Of a stretch of DNA of 64,000 bases, positions 43,030 through 50,856 are shown piece by piece. Source of the stretch: Oscillospiraceae bacterium. GTDB taxonomy: Bacteria > Bacillota > Clostridia > Oscillospirales > Oscillospiraceae. The stretch lies in assembly GCA_017395935.1 (NCBI GenBank), contig JAFQNL010000004.1:1-64000 (forward strand), written 5' to 3'. The position numbers and the translations under genes were made by a program. A model generated the notes under the pieces. It made no database searches. It saw only the letters and a list, made by a program, of their open reading frames with translations, and was not told the DNA's origin. Numbering within the stretch: the first letter of the stretch is position 1; each line of letters begins with the position of its first letter.

Positions 43030-44424
43030 TTAAGTACCTCCTCCAAATGGAAGCTCCGGATCTGGGCCGGTAAGCTCCATCATAGTCATCTGTTTGGGTG
43101 GACTGGATTTTGCAGCCTCCCGAATGCGCTGGCTCAGAGGGCGAGGATCCTTAAAGGCAAAACGCTGCGTTGCGCCGTTAAAGTCCAGCAGCAGCTTTTT
43201 ATTCGCGATGCCCTCTTTGTTCTTCGCCAGCTTTAGTTTCCGATCTGTGTTCGTCGAAAGGGATGGGTAGGGTCTCCAAAGCAGCATGATTGCGTCCGCG
43301 TCCTGCTCCAACTGTCCAGACTCTCGCAGATCCGACATCATGGGTTCCGGCACTTCCACGGGAGTTTCCGTCCCCTTTCCCTGCTTAGGACTGCGGCCAA
43401 CCTTTTCCGGCCGGGAGAGCTGTGAGAGGGCGATGATGCTGATACCCGTGGTCTGAGCCATAGCGTGGAGGGCACGGGAACTCTTTGCCACCTGCTCGTG
43501 ACGGGGATCCAGTGGGTTGTCCGGCGCGATAAGCTGCACATAGTCGATGTAAATCACGTCCAGTTGATGGGCTACGGACAACGCATGGATATCACCCACT
43601 GTCATGCCGGATGCGCGGAAGATGGTACAGTGGTGTTTGGACAGTTTACGCAAGCTAGGCATGACCTGTTCAGCGTCATCCTCATCCAGCTCTGACCGGT
43701 GAATCCTGCCCAGAGCAATGCCAGACTGATTGGCGATCATACGATCAAAGAGCGGCTCAGGCCGAGTTTCCAACGAGAAAATGCCTACTCGTTTCTTCCG
43801 GGCCGCCTGATAGAGGGCGAACTGGAGCGCCAGCGCCGTCTTGCCCTCGGACGGGTAGCCTCCCAGGATCACAAAGGAACCGGGACCAAGATGGAGATGC
43901 TCGTCTAGCTGAGGGATGCCCCACTGGAGGAACTCAATGCGCTTTTCCTCGTTCATGTGCCGCTCCAAAAAGTCTGCTGCCAAATCGGCCAGCGATACGG
44001 CCTCCACCCCGGCCCGGTTGATGAGCAGCTGGATCAATTTGCCGGAAAGGGCATTGGCATCATCCAGTGTGCGCGCATCCTGCAGATCAAGGGCAATGTC
44101 CTGCACGGCGTTAAGCTTGCTCTGCTCCCGGAGGACGGACAAGTAACTCTCACAATTCGCCGCTGTAGGCGTCACCTCCATAAGCTGGAGCATGAGCTGT
44201 CGGCTGTCATCGTTACCGCCCAGCTTGGCAGAGACGGTCACCGGGTCCACCGGCTCGCCACCCCGGAAAAGTTGAGCAATGGCCAGCCATACCGGGCGAT
44301 GGACGGAGTCAAAGTCGGTAGCCACCGTCTGCGCCAGCACCTTAGGGACAACGGCCTGCGACAACAGGCAGCTCCCCAATACCGCCTGTTGGGCCTGCAC
44401 CCAGACAGGGGACGCGGCTACCAT
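43030..44424 (-). CDS. dnaB: Replicative helicase, DnaB-like
   Basis: A 464-residue helicase. The N-terminal domain (about 10-110) and the RecA-like ATPase (from about 165) are visible: Walker A GGYPSEGKT (188-196), Walker B VIYIDYVQLI, and later RQL-type and GN-motif segments. It unwinds phage DNA at the fork. Its start overlaps the replication-protein stop. Confidence 0.92.
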   Translation of the reverse strand: MVAASPVWVQAQQAVLGSCLLSQAVVPKVLAQTVATDFDSVHRPVWLAIAQLFRGGEPVDPVTVSAKLGGNDDSRQLMLQLMEVTPTAANCESYLSVLREQSKLNAVQDIALDLQDARTLDDANALSGKLIQLLINRAGVEAVSLADLAADFLERHMNEEKRIEFLQWGIPQLDEHLHLGPGSFVILGGYPSEGKTALALQFALYQAARKKRVGIFSLETRPEPLFDRMIANQSGIALGRIHRSELDEDDAEQVMPSLRKLSKHHCTIFRASGMTVGDIHALSVAHQLDVIYIDYVQLIAPDNPLDPRHEQVAKSSRALHAMAQTTGISIIALSQLSRPEKVGRSPKQGKGTETPVEVPEPMMSDLRESGQLEQDADAIMLLWRPYPSLSTNTDRKLKLAKNKEGIANKKLLLDFNGATQRFAFKDPRPLSQRIREAAKSSPPKQMTMMELTGPDPELPFGGGT

Positions 44425-45212
44425 ACATAGTCCTCCAGCCGTTCACCGGGGAGGATGGGATCTGCTGGGACGGGAGGCGGTGTTTCCACCACCTCGTCCT
44501 CCCAGCGCCGGTTCCGCAGCCAGCGGGCGGCATCCATAGCGTATCCCCGGACAACTTCATCGGAGCGGAGATAGGCGTAGAGCCCACACATGATCTTGTC
44601 GTACAGCTTGCTTGTGATCTTAAGCCGCGCCCAGACCTTCTTTGCATCTGCCTTGCCGTTCTTCCTGCCGTTCCGGGCAGGGTAGACCTCCCAAAATTCA
44701 GCAAACAAGATTTCGTCCGGCTTAAGCGGGGCTGTGGCCGGCTCGCCCTCCCCCGTGGGGGATATAGGGGGTATAGTATTTCTTATATTAGTATTTCTAT
44801 AGTGCGGGTTTTCCTGCGCAGGTTTTTCCAGCGCAGGTTTTTCCGGTTCTGGTGCCTGAGACGGATTTTCCGGTTCAGGCTGTTCGGGTGTGTTTTCCCC
44901 GTTGTCTTCCTCCACCGGGAGCTCGTAGATAGTGTAGAGCGCATCAGAGAGCTGCCCCTTGCTATTGCGCTGCCTCGTGACTTTAAGATAGCCGCACTTC
45001 TGCAGCTCGATCAGCCCGGACTCTACGCTGTCGCGGCCGTCTTTCTCGGAATTCTGGACAAGCCAACGTTTCGTGATCTGGAAGTCATCCCTGACGGAAA
45101 GCATCAGAATCAGCAGCATTCTGGCCTTGTAGCTAAGCCGTTTGTCCCTGATACACTGGTTGTCCACTACTGTGTAATTACTGGTCTTTTGGACACGAAA
45201 GAATTCTGCCAT
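44418..45212 (-). CDS. Phage replication initiator / winged-helix protein
   Basis: The 264-residue product starts MAEFFRVQKTSNYTVV behind AGGAGG at ideal spacing. The N-terminal winged helix (residues 1-90) has KARMLLILMLSVRDDFQITKRWL. A Pro/Glu-rich linker leads to a C-terminal DnaD-like or helicase-loading region (from about 175). It probably binds the phage origin and loads DnaB. An extension of the frame far upstream is not supported. Confidence 0.8.
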   Translation of the reverse strand: MAEFFRVQKTSNYTVVDNQCIRDKRLSYKARMLLILMLSVRDDFQITKRWLVQNSEKDGRDSVESGLIELQKCGYLKVTRQRNSKGQLSDALYTIYELPVEEDNGENTPEQPEPENPSQAPEPEKPALEKPAQENPHYRNTNIRNTIPPISPTGEGEPATAPLKPDEILFAEFWEVYPARNGRKNGKADAKKVWARLKITSKLYDKIMCGLYAYLRSDEVVRGYAMDAARWLRNRRWEDEVVETPPPVPADPILPGERLEDYVW

Positions 45213-45303
45213 ATGGCATCCTCCTGACTTCTGCGCCCGCACCGCTGGTAACAGGCTGGGCGCTGATAATGGTGGTACATGGATATTGCAATTGGTAGTA
45301 CAT
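45178..45303 (-). CDS. Possible leader peptide upstream of the initiator gene, 41 residues
   Basis: ATG at 45303 with AGAAGGGAG upstream; MYYQLQYPCTTIIS begins the frame, which ends at a TAA overlapping the initiator's first codons. The bases around its start (45294-45316) match the bases before the integrase gene (49380-49402, inverted) at 20 of 23 positions. It may be a real leader, or the match may mark a shared control element. Confidence 0.3.
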   Translation of the reverse strand: MYYQLQYPCTTIISAQPVTSGAGAEVRRMPYGRILSCPKDQ

Positions 45304-45421
45304 GGCTCCCTTCTGTCACTCCGGCCCCCGGACAGACGGGGGAGGGTTGCCCCCCCGGCCTGCGAAAGGAAAGGAGTACCAGACGCTGTCCAGGCGCCTG
45401 TCCGGAGGCCGGAACTATCGG

Positions 45422-45664
45422 TTAATAGATCCGTGTAACGATGCGGCGACGGATCACCGGTGGCGGGGCCGTTTCCTTGCGCCGGTTCTCTTCCTCGTAG
45501 CTGCGCATGGCCTCCGGGGAGATCCTCCACTTATTGCCTACTTTGAAGCCCTTTAGCTTCCCTGCCTTAAGTAAGCGGTTGACTGTCTGATAGTCCACGC
45601 CCCAAATTGTTGCAACTTCCTGTGGGCTAAGTCTTACTTCGAATTCAGCCGGTGCGGTATTCAT
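45422..45664 (-). CDS. Excisionase-type helix-turn-helix protein
   Basis: An 80-residue protein with LSPQEVATIWGVDYQTVNRLLKAGKL and GNKWRISPEAM, the HTH_17/excisionase fold. It could be the Xis that directs prophage excision, or a regulator; the distance from the integrase is long but many phages share this layout. Its start overlaps the previous stop by 4 bp. Confidence 0.8.
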   Translation of the reverse strand: MNTAPAEFEVRLSPQEVATIWGVDYQTVNRLLKAGKLKGFKVGNKWRISPEAMRSYEEENRRKETAPPPVIRRRIVTRIY

Positions 45665-45891
45665 AGGCCCCCCCTTTTTTGCACGAAGAATACCCCATCC
45701 AACAGGGTATACAGTGTCCTTGCCTTGCCGATGTAGGTCGGGCCACCGTCTTCCAGCAAGTGAAGTACATAGCCGCCGGCTGGCAGCTTTGCGGCCCGGA
45801 AGGTTGAATCACAAAACTGGAAGTCATAGACGTGCGTCCGCCTGAGGCGGGCAAGGATGTTCCAGTAGATCCTAAGTCCGTTGATGTCCAT
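45661..45891 (-). CDS. Phage hypothetical protein, 76 residues
   Basis: Starts MDINGLRIYWNIL, with a beta-type LPAGGYVLHLLEDGGPTY segment. No family recognised. Tight spacing on both sides supports it. Confidence 0.55.
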   Translation of the reverse strand: MDINGLRIYWNILARLRRTHVYDFQFCDSTFRAAKLPAGGYVLHLLEDGGPTYIGKARTLYTLLDGVFFVQKRGGL

Positions 45892-45898
45892 AGGCGCC

Positions 45899-46090
45899 TT
45901 AATCCAAGATTAGGTCATCTGCGTGTACGCAATACACCTTCTGTAGGGGGTAGTAAAAGACATAGGGCTTGCCGTTGCTGGAATCAAATCCAAGCACGAC
46001 ACCGTGGCCGACGTCAGCGGAGTAGACCAGGCTTCCTGCTTGCAGGGTAGTGTTGGGATCTCTCGGTTTTTTCTTGATGTAGCTGGACAT
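45899..46090 (-). CDS. Small phage hypothetical protein, 63 residues
   Basis: Starts at the ATG MSSYIKKKPRD with AAAGGAG upstream; the rest is beta-type with VVLGFDSSNGKPYVFYYPL. SH3-like fold is possible but unproven. Early gene of unknown role. Confidence 0.6.
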   Translation of the reverse strand: MSSYIKKKPRDPNTTLQAGSLVYSADVGHGVVLGFDSSNGKPYVFYYPLQKVYCVHADDLILD

Positions 46091-46119
46091 GGTTATGCTC
46101 CTTTCTCTTTGGCAATCTT

Positions 46120-46560
46120 TTAATGACAACGCAGCTCCAGTGCCGCTTGGATAATGCCGCCCAAGTCGTCTACGATGGACTCGTACTCAGGACGTTCCGT
46201 CTCGTCGATCACACCGTCTTCGGCGATTTGCATAAGCTGTCGATCCTTGTGCGCATCTGCAAAGCGGTAAATCCTGTTGACCAACTGCATTACACTCAGG
46301 GCCAAAGGCCGTTCTTCCACGTCTGGGATGATGCCCGGGCCCACTTCGGCGGCACAGGCCCGGACATACTGCAGGGCCAGCATGGGCTTAAGGTACAGAT
46401 CTGTCATTCGGCCAATCACAGCCGGCTGCGGATGACGCTCGCCCCGTTCAATTGCCTGCAAGGTTGTGACGCTGATGTACAACCGTTCTGCGGCAGATTC
46501 CCGGGAAATTCCTGCCTCTTTTCGGGCAGTTAAGCACAGGTTTCCGATGTCATTCGGCAT
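46120..46560 (-). CDS. XRE-family regulator
   Basis: A 146-residue protein with a helix-turn-helix near residues 8-60 (ARKEAGISRESAAERLYISVTTLQAIERGERHP) and a C-terminal helical region that resembles a multimerisation or sensor domain. It is probably an early phage regulator. It overlaps the Cro-type gene by 11 bp. Confidence 0.85.
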   Translation of the reverse strand: MPNDIGNLCLTARKEAGISRESAAERLYISVTTLQAIERGERHPQPAVIGRMTDLYLKPMLALQYVRACAAEVGPGIIPDVEERPLALSVMQLVNRIYRFADAHKDRQLMQIAEDGVIDETERPEYESIVDDLGGIIQAALELRCH

Positions 46561-46792
46561 GGTGCGCTCCCTCCTTATCTGGTACGCTAAAGTCAGCTAC
46601 AGAATCCAGCACAAATATCTCGCTGATGCTGCAGCCGAGACTCGACGCTAGGGCCGGCAGTTTATCACACGATGGGAGACAAGTGCCGTTTTCCCATTGG
46701 CTAACTGCCTTTTGGTTTACGCCACAGGCTACTCCAAGTTCGGCTTGAGATTTGCCAATCTTTTTTCGCAGTTCTGCTATTCTCAGTAGCAT
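46550..46792 (-). CDS. Cro-type XRE regulator
   Basis: The 80-residue product starts MLLRIAELRKKIGKSQAEL behind AAAAGGAGG. The helix-turn-helix (QAELGVACGVNQKAVSQWENG) is preserved with a short C-terminus. It is the first gene of the early operon, facing the CI-like repressor across the operator region, which is the position of Cro. Its promoter is at 46832-46860. Confidence 0.85.
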   Translation of the reverse strand: MLLRIAELRKKIGKSQAELGVACGVNQKAVSQWENGTCLPSCDKLPALASSLGCSISEIFVLDSVADFSVPDKEGAHHAE

Positions 46793-46806
46793 TCTGTCGC
46801 CTCCTT

Positions 46807-46915
46807 TTAGTAGTTTTACTACTGATTGAAATGATAGTATCACGATATTCGCTACTTGTCAATAGTATTTCTACTACTATATTGTATTTTTCTTGATTTA
46901 TTACTAGTCCAACTA
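46807..46915. promoter_or_regulatory. Three 15-bp operators between Cro- and CI-type genes
   Basis: Inverted repeats of the form AGTAGT-N3-ACTACT: perfect at 46807-46821, AGTATT-TCT-ACTACT at 46862-46876, and ACTAGT-CCA-ACTACT at 46901-46915. The right half-site ACTACT is invariant, the left half varies. Spacing and placement across both promoters resemble lambda OR. They are expected to bind the CI/LexA-type repressor and/or Cro. Confidence 0.75.
46832..46860 (-). promoter_or_regulatory. Early promoter toward the Cro-type gene
   Basis: Minus strand TTGACA (46855-46860), 17-bp spacer, TACTAT (46832-46837). It lies between operators 1 and 2, so repressor binding could block it. Confidence 0.7.
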
Positions 46916-46920
46916 CTATA
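46891..46920 (+). promoter_or_regulatory. Repressor promoter
   Basis: TTGATT (46891-46896), 18-bp spacer, TATAAT (46915-46920). Operator 3 lies in the spacer, so the repressor may control its own synthesis. Confidence 0.6.
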
Positions 46921-46943
46921 ATAATCTAAAGGGGGAATGGGAT

Positions 46944-47552
46944 ATGAACCGTTTCAGGGAGTTGAGACTTGCCAACGGCTATAGAAGCCAGCAAGAGCTA
47001 GCAGATGTGCTATATGTAAATCAAACCGCAGTCAGCCAGTGGGAACGAGGCTCGACGCTTCCCAATATGCAAATGCTTCTGAAACTCAGCGAGCTATATG
47101 GTGTTACAACCGACTACTTGCTCGGCCAAGATAAACAAACTTCTTCCGGGGTTCAAATCCCTGTGCTAGGATCTATTCCAGCTGGGATCCCGCTGGAAGC
47201 GGTTGAAGATATTGTAGATTGGGAAGATATCCCCGACAAAATGACTAGGGGAGGGAAACAGTATTTTGCTCTGAGAGTTACCGGGGACTCGATGTACCCT
47301 AAATATCTCAGCGGCGATACGGTTATCGTGCAAAAGCAACCGGTGTGCGAATCTGGCGATGACTGCGTCGTCTACGTCAACGGGTTTGACGCTACGCTGA
47401 AAACCGTGCGCCTTCATTCGGACGGCAGTCTTACGACAGAACCAATCAATCCAACTTATGCTCCCCGGACTTACACGCCGGAGGAAATCAAAACGCTACC
47501 GGTAAGCATTGCCGGAGTTGTCGTTGAACTGCGCCGGAAGGTAAAAAAATAA
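46944..47552 (+). CDS. CI/LexA-type phage repressor (XRE + S24 peptidase)
   Basis: A 202-residue repressor that keeps lysogeny and is expected to self-cleave after DNA damage. HTH at residues 8-62 (QQELADVLYVNQTAVSQWERGS). The self-cleavage site Ala80-Gly81 lies in GSIPAGIPL, and the S24 dyad is Ser116 (GDSMYP) with Lys153 (TLKTVR). A SOS-type response is likely. It reads rightward, opposite to the Cro-type gene, and is followed by two genes on its own strand. Confidence 0.93.
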   Translation: MNRFRELRLANGYRSQQELADVLYVNQTAVSQWERGSTLPNMQMLLKLSELYGVTTDYLLGQDKQTSSGVQIPVLGSIPAGIPLEAVEDIVDWEDIPDKMTRGGKQYFALRVTGDSMYPKYLSGDTVIVQKQPVCESGDDCVVYVNGFDATLKTVRLHSDGSLTTEPINPTYAPRTYTPEEIKTLPVSIAGVVVELRRKVKK

Positions 47553-47584
47553 GCGCCCCGAAGGACGCTAGGAGGAGACATGAA

Positions 47585-48745
47585 ATGAATATAACTCCGA
47601 GACAATATTGCGTTTTCGACGTGGAGACGCCTAACAAATCTAATGACCGGATTTGCAGCCTCTCCCTTGTTGTGCTCCGTGACGGCCTGATTGTGGACGC
47701 CAGAGATTACCTGGTCAATCCTGAGACCACCTTTGATGCCTACAACACTCATCTCACCGGCATTTCTGCCGGCGATGTTATTGGAATGCCTACATTCCCT
47801 CAGGTATGGGACGAGATCTCTGACCTCTTCTACCGCTCGGTGGTCGTAGCGCATAATGCTCGGTTTGATATGGCCGTGTTGAATAAGTGTATCCACGCCT
47901 ACGGCATCCCCACTCACGATCTCTGGTATACCTGTACGCTAAAATGCACCAAACAGCTCATGCCGGAGCTGGGCTGTCACAAGCTGCCCGCCATTTGCGA
48001 GCATCTGGGGATCTCGCTAGCCCACCACAAGGCCGGGAGCGATGCCCGGGCCTGCGCCGCTATTTTGCAGCATCTGCTCCATCTGGACCCTGCCGCTGTG
48101 GAGGAGAGCGTTTGCAGCTATGATATGCCCGAGGTCATCATCTCCCCCTCCGGAGCAAGAAAAACAGTGAAGCTCACTGAGACGACGCAGGCCATTCACG
48201 ATCTCCGCCTGATTGTTTCCGCTCTCGTTGCTGACAATCAGCTGACTGACGGGGAAGTGGATTTTCTTAATCGGTGGGTCCAGCAGCATCACCACCTTTA
48301 TGGCCACTACCCTTATGACAAGATCCTGCATACACTGGATGGCGCATTGGCAGACGGCATCCTTGAGCAGCAGGAGCTGGACGAACTGCTGTTGGTCCTC
48401 AAAGAGACCCTTGACCCGGTAAAAGAGGCCTGCACCTGCCCTGCTGATCAGGCCCTCACTGTCGCCGGAAAGAATCTCCTGCTGACCGGCGATTTCGAGA
48501 GTATCTCTCGCTCCCAATTGGAAAAGCAATTGGCCGAGATGGGAGCTGTGGTCCAAAAGGGCGTGACCCGCAAGACGGATTATCTGATCGTAGGCGGCAA
48601 AGGCAGTGCCGCATGGAGCTCCGGCAACTATGGCAACAAAGTCAAAAAGGCTTTGGAACTCCAGGAGAAGGGGTTTTGCGTGCAGATCATCAGAGAGCCG
48701 GATTTTCTGGCCGCGATCAAGAAAGATGGTGCGTGCAATGAATGA
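47585..48745 (+). CDS. DEDDh exonuclease with BRCT domain
   Basis: The 386-residue product follows the repressor by 32 bp. An N-terminal DnaQ-type 3'-5' exonuclease domain has FDVETP (Asp12, Glu14), HNARFD (Asp95) and HHKAGSDA (His148, Asp153). A middle linker follows, and a C-terminal BRCT domain (about 293-375) with GKNLLLTGDFESISR. Because it lies in the repressor transcription unit it should be made in the lysogen. A role in genome maintenance, superinfection exclusion or defence is possible; none is proven. Confidence 0.85.
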   Translation: MNITPRQYCVFDVETPNKSNDRICSLSLVVLRDGLIVDARDYLVNPETTFDAYNTHLTGISAGDVIGMPTFPQVWDEISDLFYRSVVVAHNARFDMAVLNKCIHAYGIPTHDLWYTCTLKCTKQLMPELGCHKLPAICEHLGISLAHHKAGSDARACAAILQHLLHLDPAAVEESVCSYDMPEVIISPSGARKTVKLTETTQAIHDLRLIVSALVADNQLTDGEVDFLNRWVQQHHHLYGHYPYDKILHTLDGALADGILEQQELDELLLVLKETLDPVKEACTCPADQALTVAGKNLLLTGDFESISRSQLEKQLAEMGAVVQKGVTRKTDYLIVGGKGSAAWSSGNYGNKVKKALELQEKGFCVQIIREPDFLAAIKKDGACNE

Positions 48746-49280
48746 ACAAGTAACATCCTCTGATATTGGAGCTTCCATGAGCGAACCTGAAAAAATCTAC
48801 CTCAGTTTAAGGCCTTGGCTCCTGAGCGTACTGCGAGAGCACAACATCCCGGAAGATCAGCTGCAGTTTGCCAAAATGAAAGACTATTGGTCCGCCACAC
48901 TGGGGAAAGGGCTCCTGTTCCGCATCAAGGTAACAAAGCAGCTCCGACACCTGACCTGCAAGCAGCTTAGCGACGATCAGCAACACCTGTTCGACGGATT
49001 GAAAGTAAGCCAAAACAAAACAGAGCTGAACGAGGGGTTTGTTCGCATTCAGCTCCCTGCCGCAAATATCCCAGATGCGATGGAGCCTCTTATCAGGACT
49101 ATTTTACTCAACTATCTCGACTCTTTTACCGCCGAATTTGATTGCTGCTCCCGGTACGAATCCTGCAGTAGCGCAAAGCATTGCATCCACCCCGATGCCC
49201 TGTTCAGTCTCTCTTGCGGGTATCGCCACAAGCTGAGGCAAGGAGTCATTTTCTACGGAAAGAATCGCAACGTAGACTGA
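48738..49280 (+). CDS. Cysteine-cluster protein next to the exonuclease
   Basis: A 180-residue protein starting at the ATG overlapping the exonuclease stop by 8 bp. The N-terminal 110 residues are beta-type with WSATLGKGLLFRIKV; the C-terminal part has five Cys in CCSRYESCSSAKHC and SCGYRHKL, followed by GVIFYGKNRNV. The Cys cluster probably binds zinc or an iron-sulphur centre. Family unknown to me. Tight coupling to the exonuclease suggests joint action. Confidence 0.75.
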   Translation: MNEQVTSSDIGASMSEPEKIYLSLRPWLLSVLREHNIPEDQLQFAKMKDYWSATLGKGLLFRIKVTKQLRHLTCKQLSDDQQHLFDGLKVSQNKTELNEGFVRIQLPAANIPDAMEPLIRTILLNYLDSFTAEFDCCSRYESCSSAKHCIHPDALFSLSCGYRHKLRQGVIFYGKNRNVD

Positions 49281-49281
49281 T

Positions 49282-49307
49282 CAAAACCGCAACCGGTTGC
49301 GGTTTTG
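49282..49307 (+). terminator. Terminator after the repressor operon (palindrome variant)
   Basis: CAAAACCGCAACC pairs perfectly with GGTTGCGGTTTTG, directly after the Cys-cluster gene stop at 49280. The core resembles the 25-bp palindrome found twice elsewhere in the phage (CCGCAACC-GGTTGCGG against CCGCAACC-AGTTGCGG). A second hairpin (CTCCCGGTG/CACCGGGAG, 49321-49345) follows. Confidence 0.7.
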
Positions 49308-49470
49308 GCAAAAAGAAAAACTCCCGGTGTTACCAGCACCGGGAGCGGACAGAGCTGTTACCAGCAGCTCCACCATCATACAGAAAGGACCCATGTACCA
49401 CCAAAGGCACCAGTCTGCCCTTTTATTGTACCATAAGTGGCTGACAGGTGCAAGAAAGGAAGGAAAAATC

Positions 49471-50679
49471 ATGGCAAAAAGTAAGCTGTTTACTGCGACG
49501 CTAACTTTACCGGACGGCACCCGGAAATATTTCCGGGGGAAAACAAAGGCTGAGGCTGAGCGCAAAAAGACGGAGGCCAAGTACCTGCTGGGCCTCGGAA
49601 TCCGGATCAACGATACCACCACCTTTGGAGAGTTTGCTGAGCTATGGTATAACGTATACAAAAAGCCCCGGCTCAAGAGCCCCAATTCCCGGGCGGAGAC
49701 GCTGAACATCCTCAATAATCATCTCCTGCCCTATCTCACCTATTATACCCTCAAGGAGATCACCCCCGCCCACATCCAGCAAGCGATGAACGCGCTGGAA
49801 GGCAAGAGCCAAACCCTCAACAAAAAGTCAATGCAATATCTCCGATCCATCTTCCAAACGGCGGTGGACAATGGCCTGCTCTACAAAAGCCCGGTGACTA
49901 AGTCCATCAAGGCCGAGGGCCGGGAGACAGCGGAAAAGGTGCCGCTGACCACTGAGCAGGCTCAGGTCCTACTCAGTGCGGTAAGGGATACCAGAGCATT
50001 CCCTTTTGTGTTTCTGGGCCTGAACACCGGCCTGCGCCGTGGAGAGCTGCTGGGCCTCATGTGGGAGGATATTGATCTCGATGCCGGGATGATCCACGTG
50101 ACCCATAACGCTGTATTTGATAAAAACCAGGTGATTGTCAGCGACGATCTAAAAACCACTGCGGCCCGGCGATCCGTGCCGCTGCCCCTGCCGCTGACCA
50201 CATACCTCAGGCAGCGCAAGGTGGACAGCAACTCAGAGTACGTGATCCCCATGCTCAACGGGGAGCCCATGACAAAAAACGCATTCCGGGCCATGTGGCG
50301 GATCGTGGAGCAGCGGACGGCCGGCGAGGGGAAAGAGCTAGGGAAGTCCCCCCGTAATCACGGGCAGGTAGTGTATTCCCTGGACTTCCACGTTACCCCG
50401 CACCTGCTGCGGCACACGTATATCACGCGGCTCTTCGACGCCGGGCTAGATATTAAGGAAGTGCAGTATCTGGCCGGGCACAAAACCCCGGATCTCACGC
50501 TCAAGGTGTACACCCATTATATGCTTGAGCAGCGCAAAGCCCAGACGGCCGAAAAGATCCACTCCGGATTTGGGCCGGTCGCCGCTGCCTTTGTTACCCC
50601 AGATTCAGGCCAACGCCCGCCCAAACAGGTGCAACACAGGTGCAACACGCAAAGCGAAAAAACCGCTGTAACGGGATAG
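49471..50679 (+). CDS. int: Phage integrase, tyrosine recombinase
   Basis: A 402-residue integrase that recombines attP with the tRNA-Lys attB. Start at MAKSKLFTATL, where AAGGAAGG sits 7 bases upstream; a longer in-frame region exists upstream (MYHQRHQ..., 49394). N-terminal arm-binding domain, core-binding SAM-like domain (about 60-150), and catalytic residues Arg189 (GLRRGE), His311/Arg314 (HLLRHTY), His337 (AGHKTPD) and Tyr347 (KVYTHYM). Its last codons overlap the right arm sites. It is 3'-adjacent to attR. Confidence 0.95.
   Translation: MAKSKLFTATLTLPDGTRKYFRGKTKAEAERKKTEAKYLLGLGIRINDTTTFGEFAELWYNVYKKPRLKSPNSRAETLNILNNHLLPYLTYYTLKEITPAHIQQAMNALEGKSQTLNKKSMQYLRSIFQTAVDNGLLYKSPVTKSIKAEGRETAEKVPLTTEQAQVLLSAVRDTRAFPFVFLGLNTGLRRGELLGLMWEDIDLDAGMIHVTHNAVFDKNQVIVSDDLKTTAARRSVPLPLPLTTYLRQRKVDSNSEYVIPMLNGEPMTKNAFRAMWRIVEQRTAGEGKELGKSPRNHGQVVYSLDFHVTPHLLRHTYITRLFDAGLDIKEVQYLAGHKTPDLTLKVYTHYMLEQRKAQTAEKIHSGFGPVAAAFVTPDSGQRPPKQVQHRCNTQSEKTAVTG
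50627..50647 (+). promoter_or_regulatory. Integrase arm-type binding sites, right arm
   Basis: Two direct copies of AGGTGCAACA (50627-50636 and 50638-50647) with 11-bp period, inside the last codons of int. Matching pair on the left arm at 17350-17370, same orientation. Confidence 0.6.
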
Positions 50680-50710
50680 CTCGTTCTTTCCCTCGCAAAA
50701 GCGCAAAGAA

Positions 50711-50758
50711 AAAAAGGTTTTGAAATCAGCCAGTGAAGGCCAATTTCAAAACCTTTTT
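50711..50758. terminator. Bidirectional terminator at the right end of the prophage
   Basis: A 16-bp stem (AAAAAGGTTTTGAAAT with its complement at 50743-50758) with T-runs on both strands. It serves int on the plus strand and, on the minus strand, replaces the lost terminator of the tRNA cluster. Confidence 0.85.
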
Positions 50759-50760
50759 AG

Positions 50761-50803
50761 ATGACCCGTCCGGGGCTCGAACCCGGGACACCCTGCTTAA
50801 AAG
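50761..50803. repeat. attR: 3' half of the intact tRNA-Lys
   Basis: Forty-three bases identical to attL (17202-17244). Here they are joined to the 5' half of tRNA-Lys, so the tRNA gene stays whole after integration. Confidence 0.95.
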
Positions 50804-50834
50804 GCAGGTGCTCTACCGACTGAGCTAACGGATC
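50762..50834 (-). tRNA. tRNA-Lys (anticodon UUU)
   Basis: Seventy-three bases with acceptor GATCCGT/ACGGGTC, anticodon loop CTTTTAA, and T arm GGGTTCGAGCCCC. No CCA encoded; discriminator A. Last of five tRNAs, and the phage attachment site. Confidence 0.95.
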
Positions 50835-50856
50835 GTATTGACTTGGAGGGGGAAAA

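Larger units (their letters stand above)
17202..50803. mobile_element. Temperate tailed-phage prophage (HK97-type head, long non-contractile tail), in tRNA-Lys
   Basis: The element is bounded by identical 43-bp repeats (17202-17244 and 50761-50803) that cover the 3' half of tRNA-Lys(UUU). It holds an integrase beside the right end, a CI/Cro-type switch, replication genes, HNH/terminases, portal, ClpP-like protease, major capsid, tail, holin and endolysin in the usual order, so it looks like a complete siphovirus-type genome of about 33.6 kb. Possible defects are the frameshift in a tail-fibre gene (20659-21353) and whatever affects early genes that I cannot recognise. Inducibility cannot be judged from sequence. 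Confidence 0.95.
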
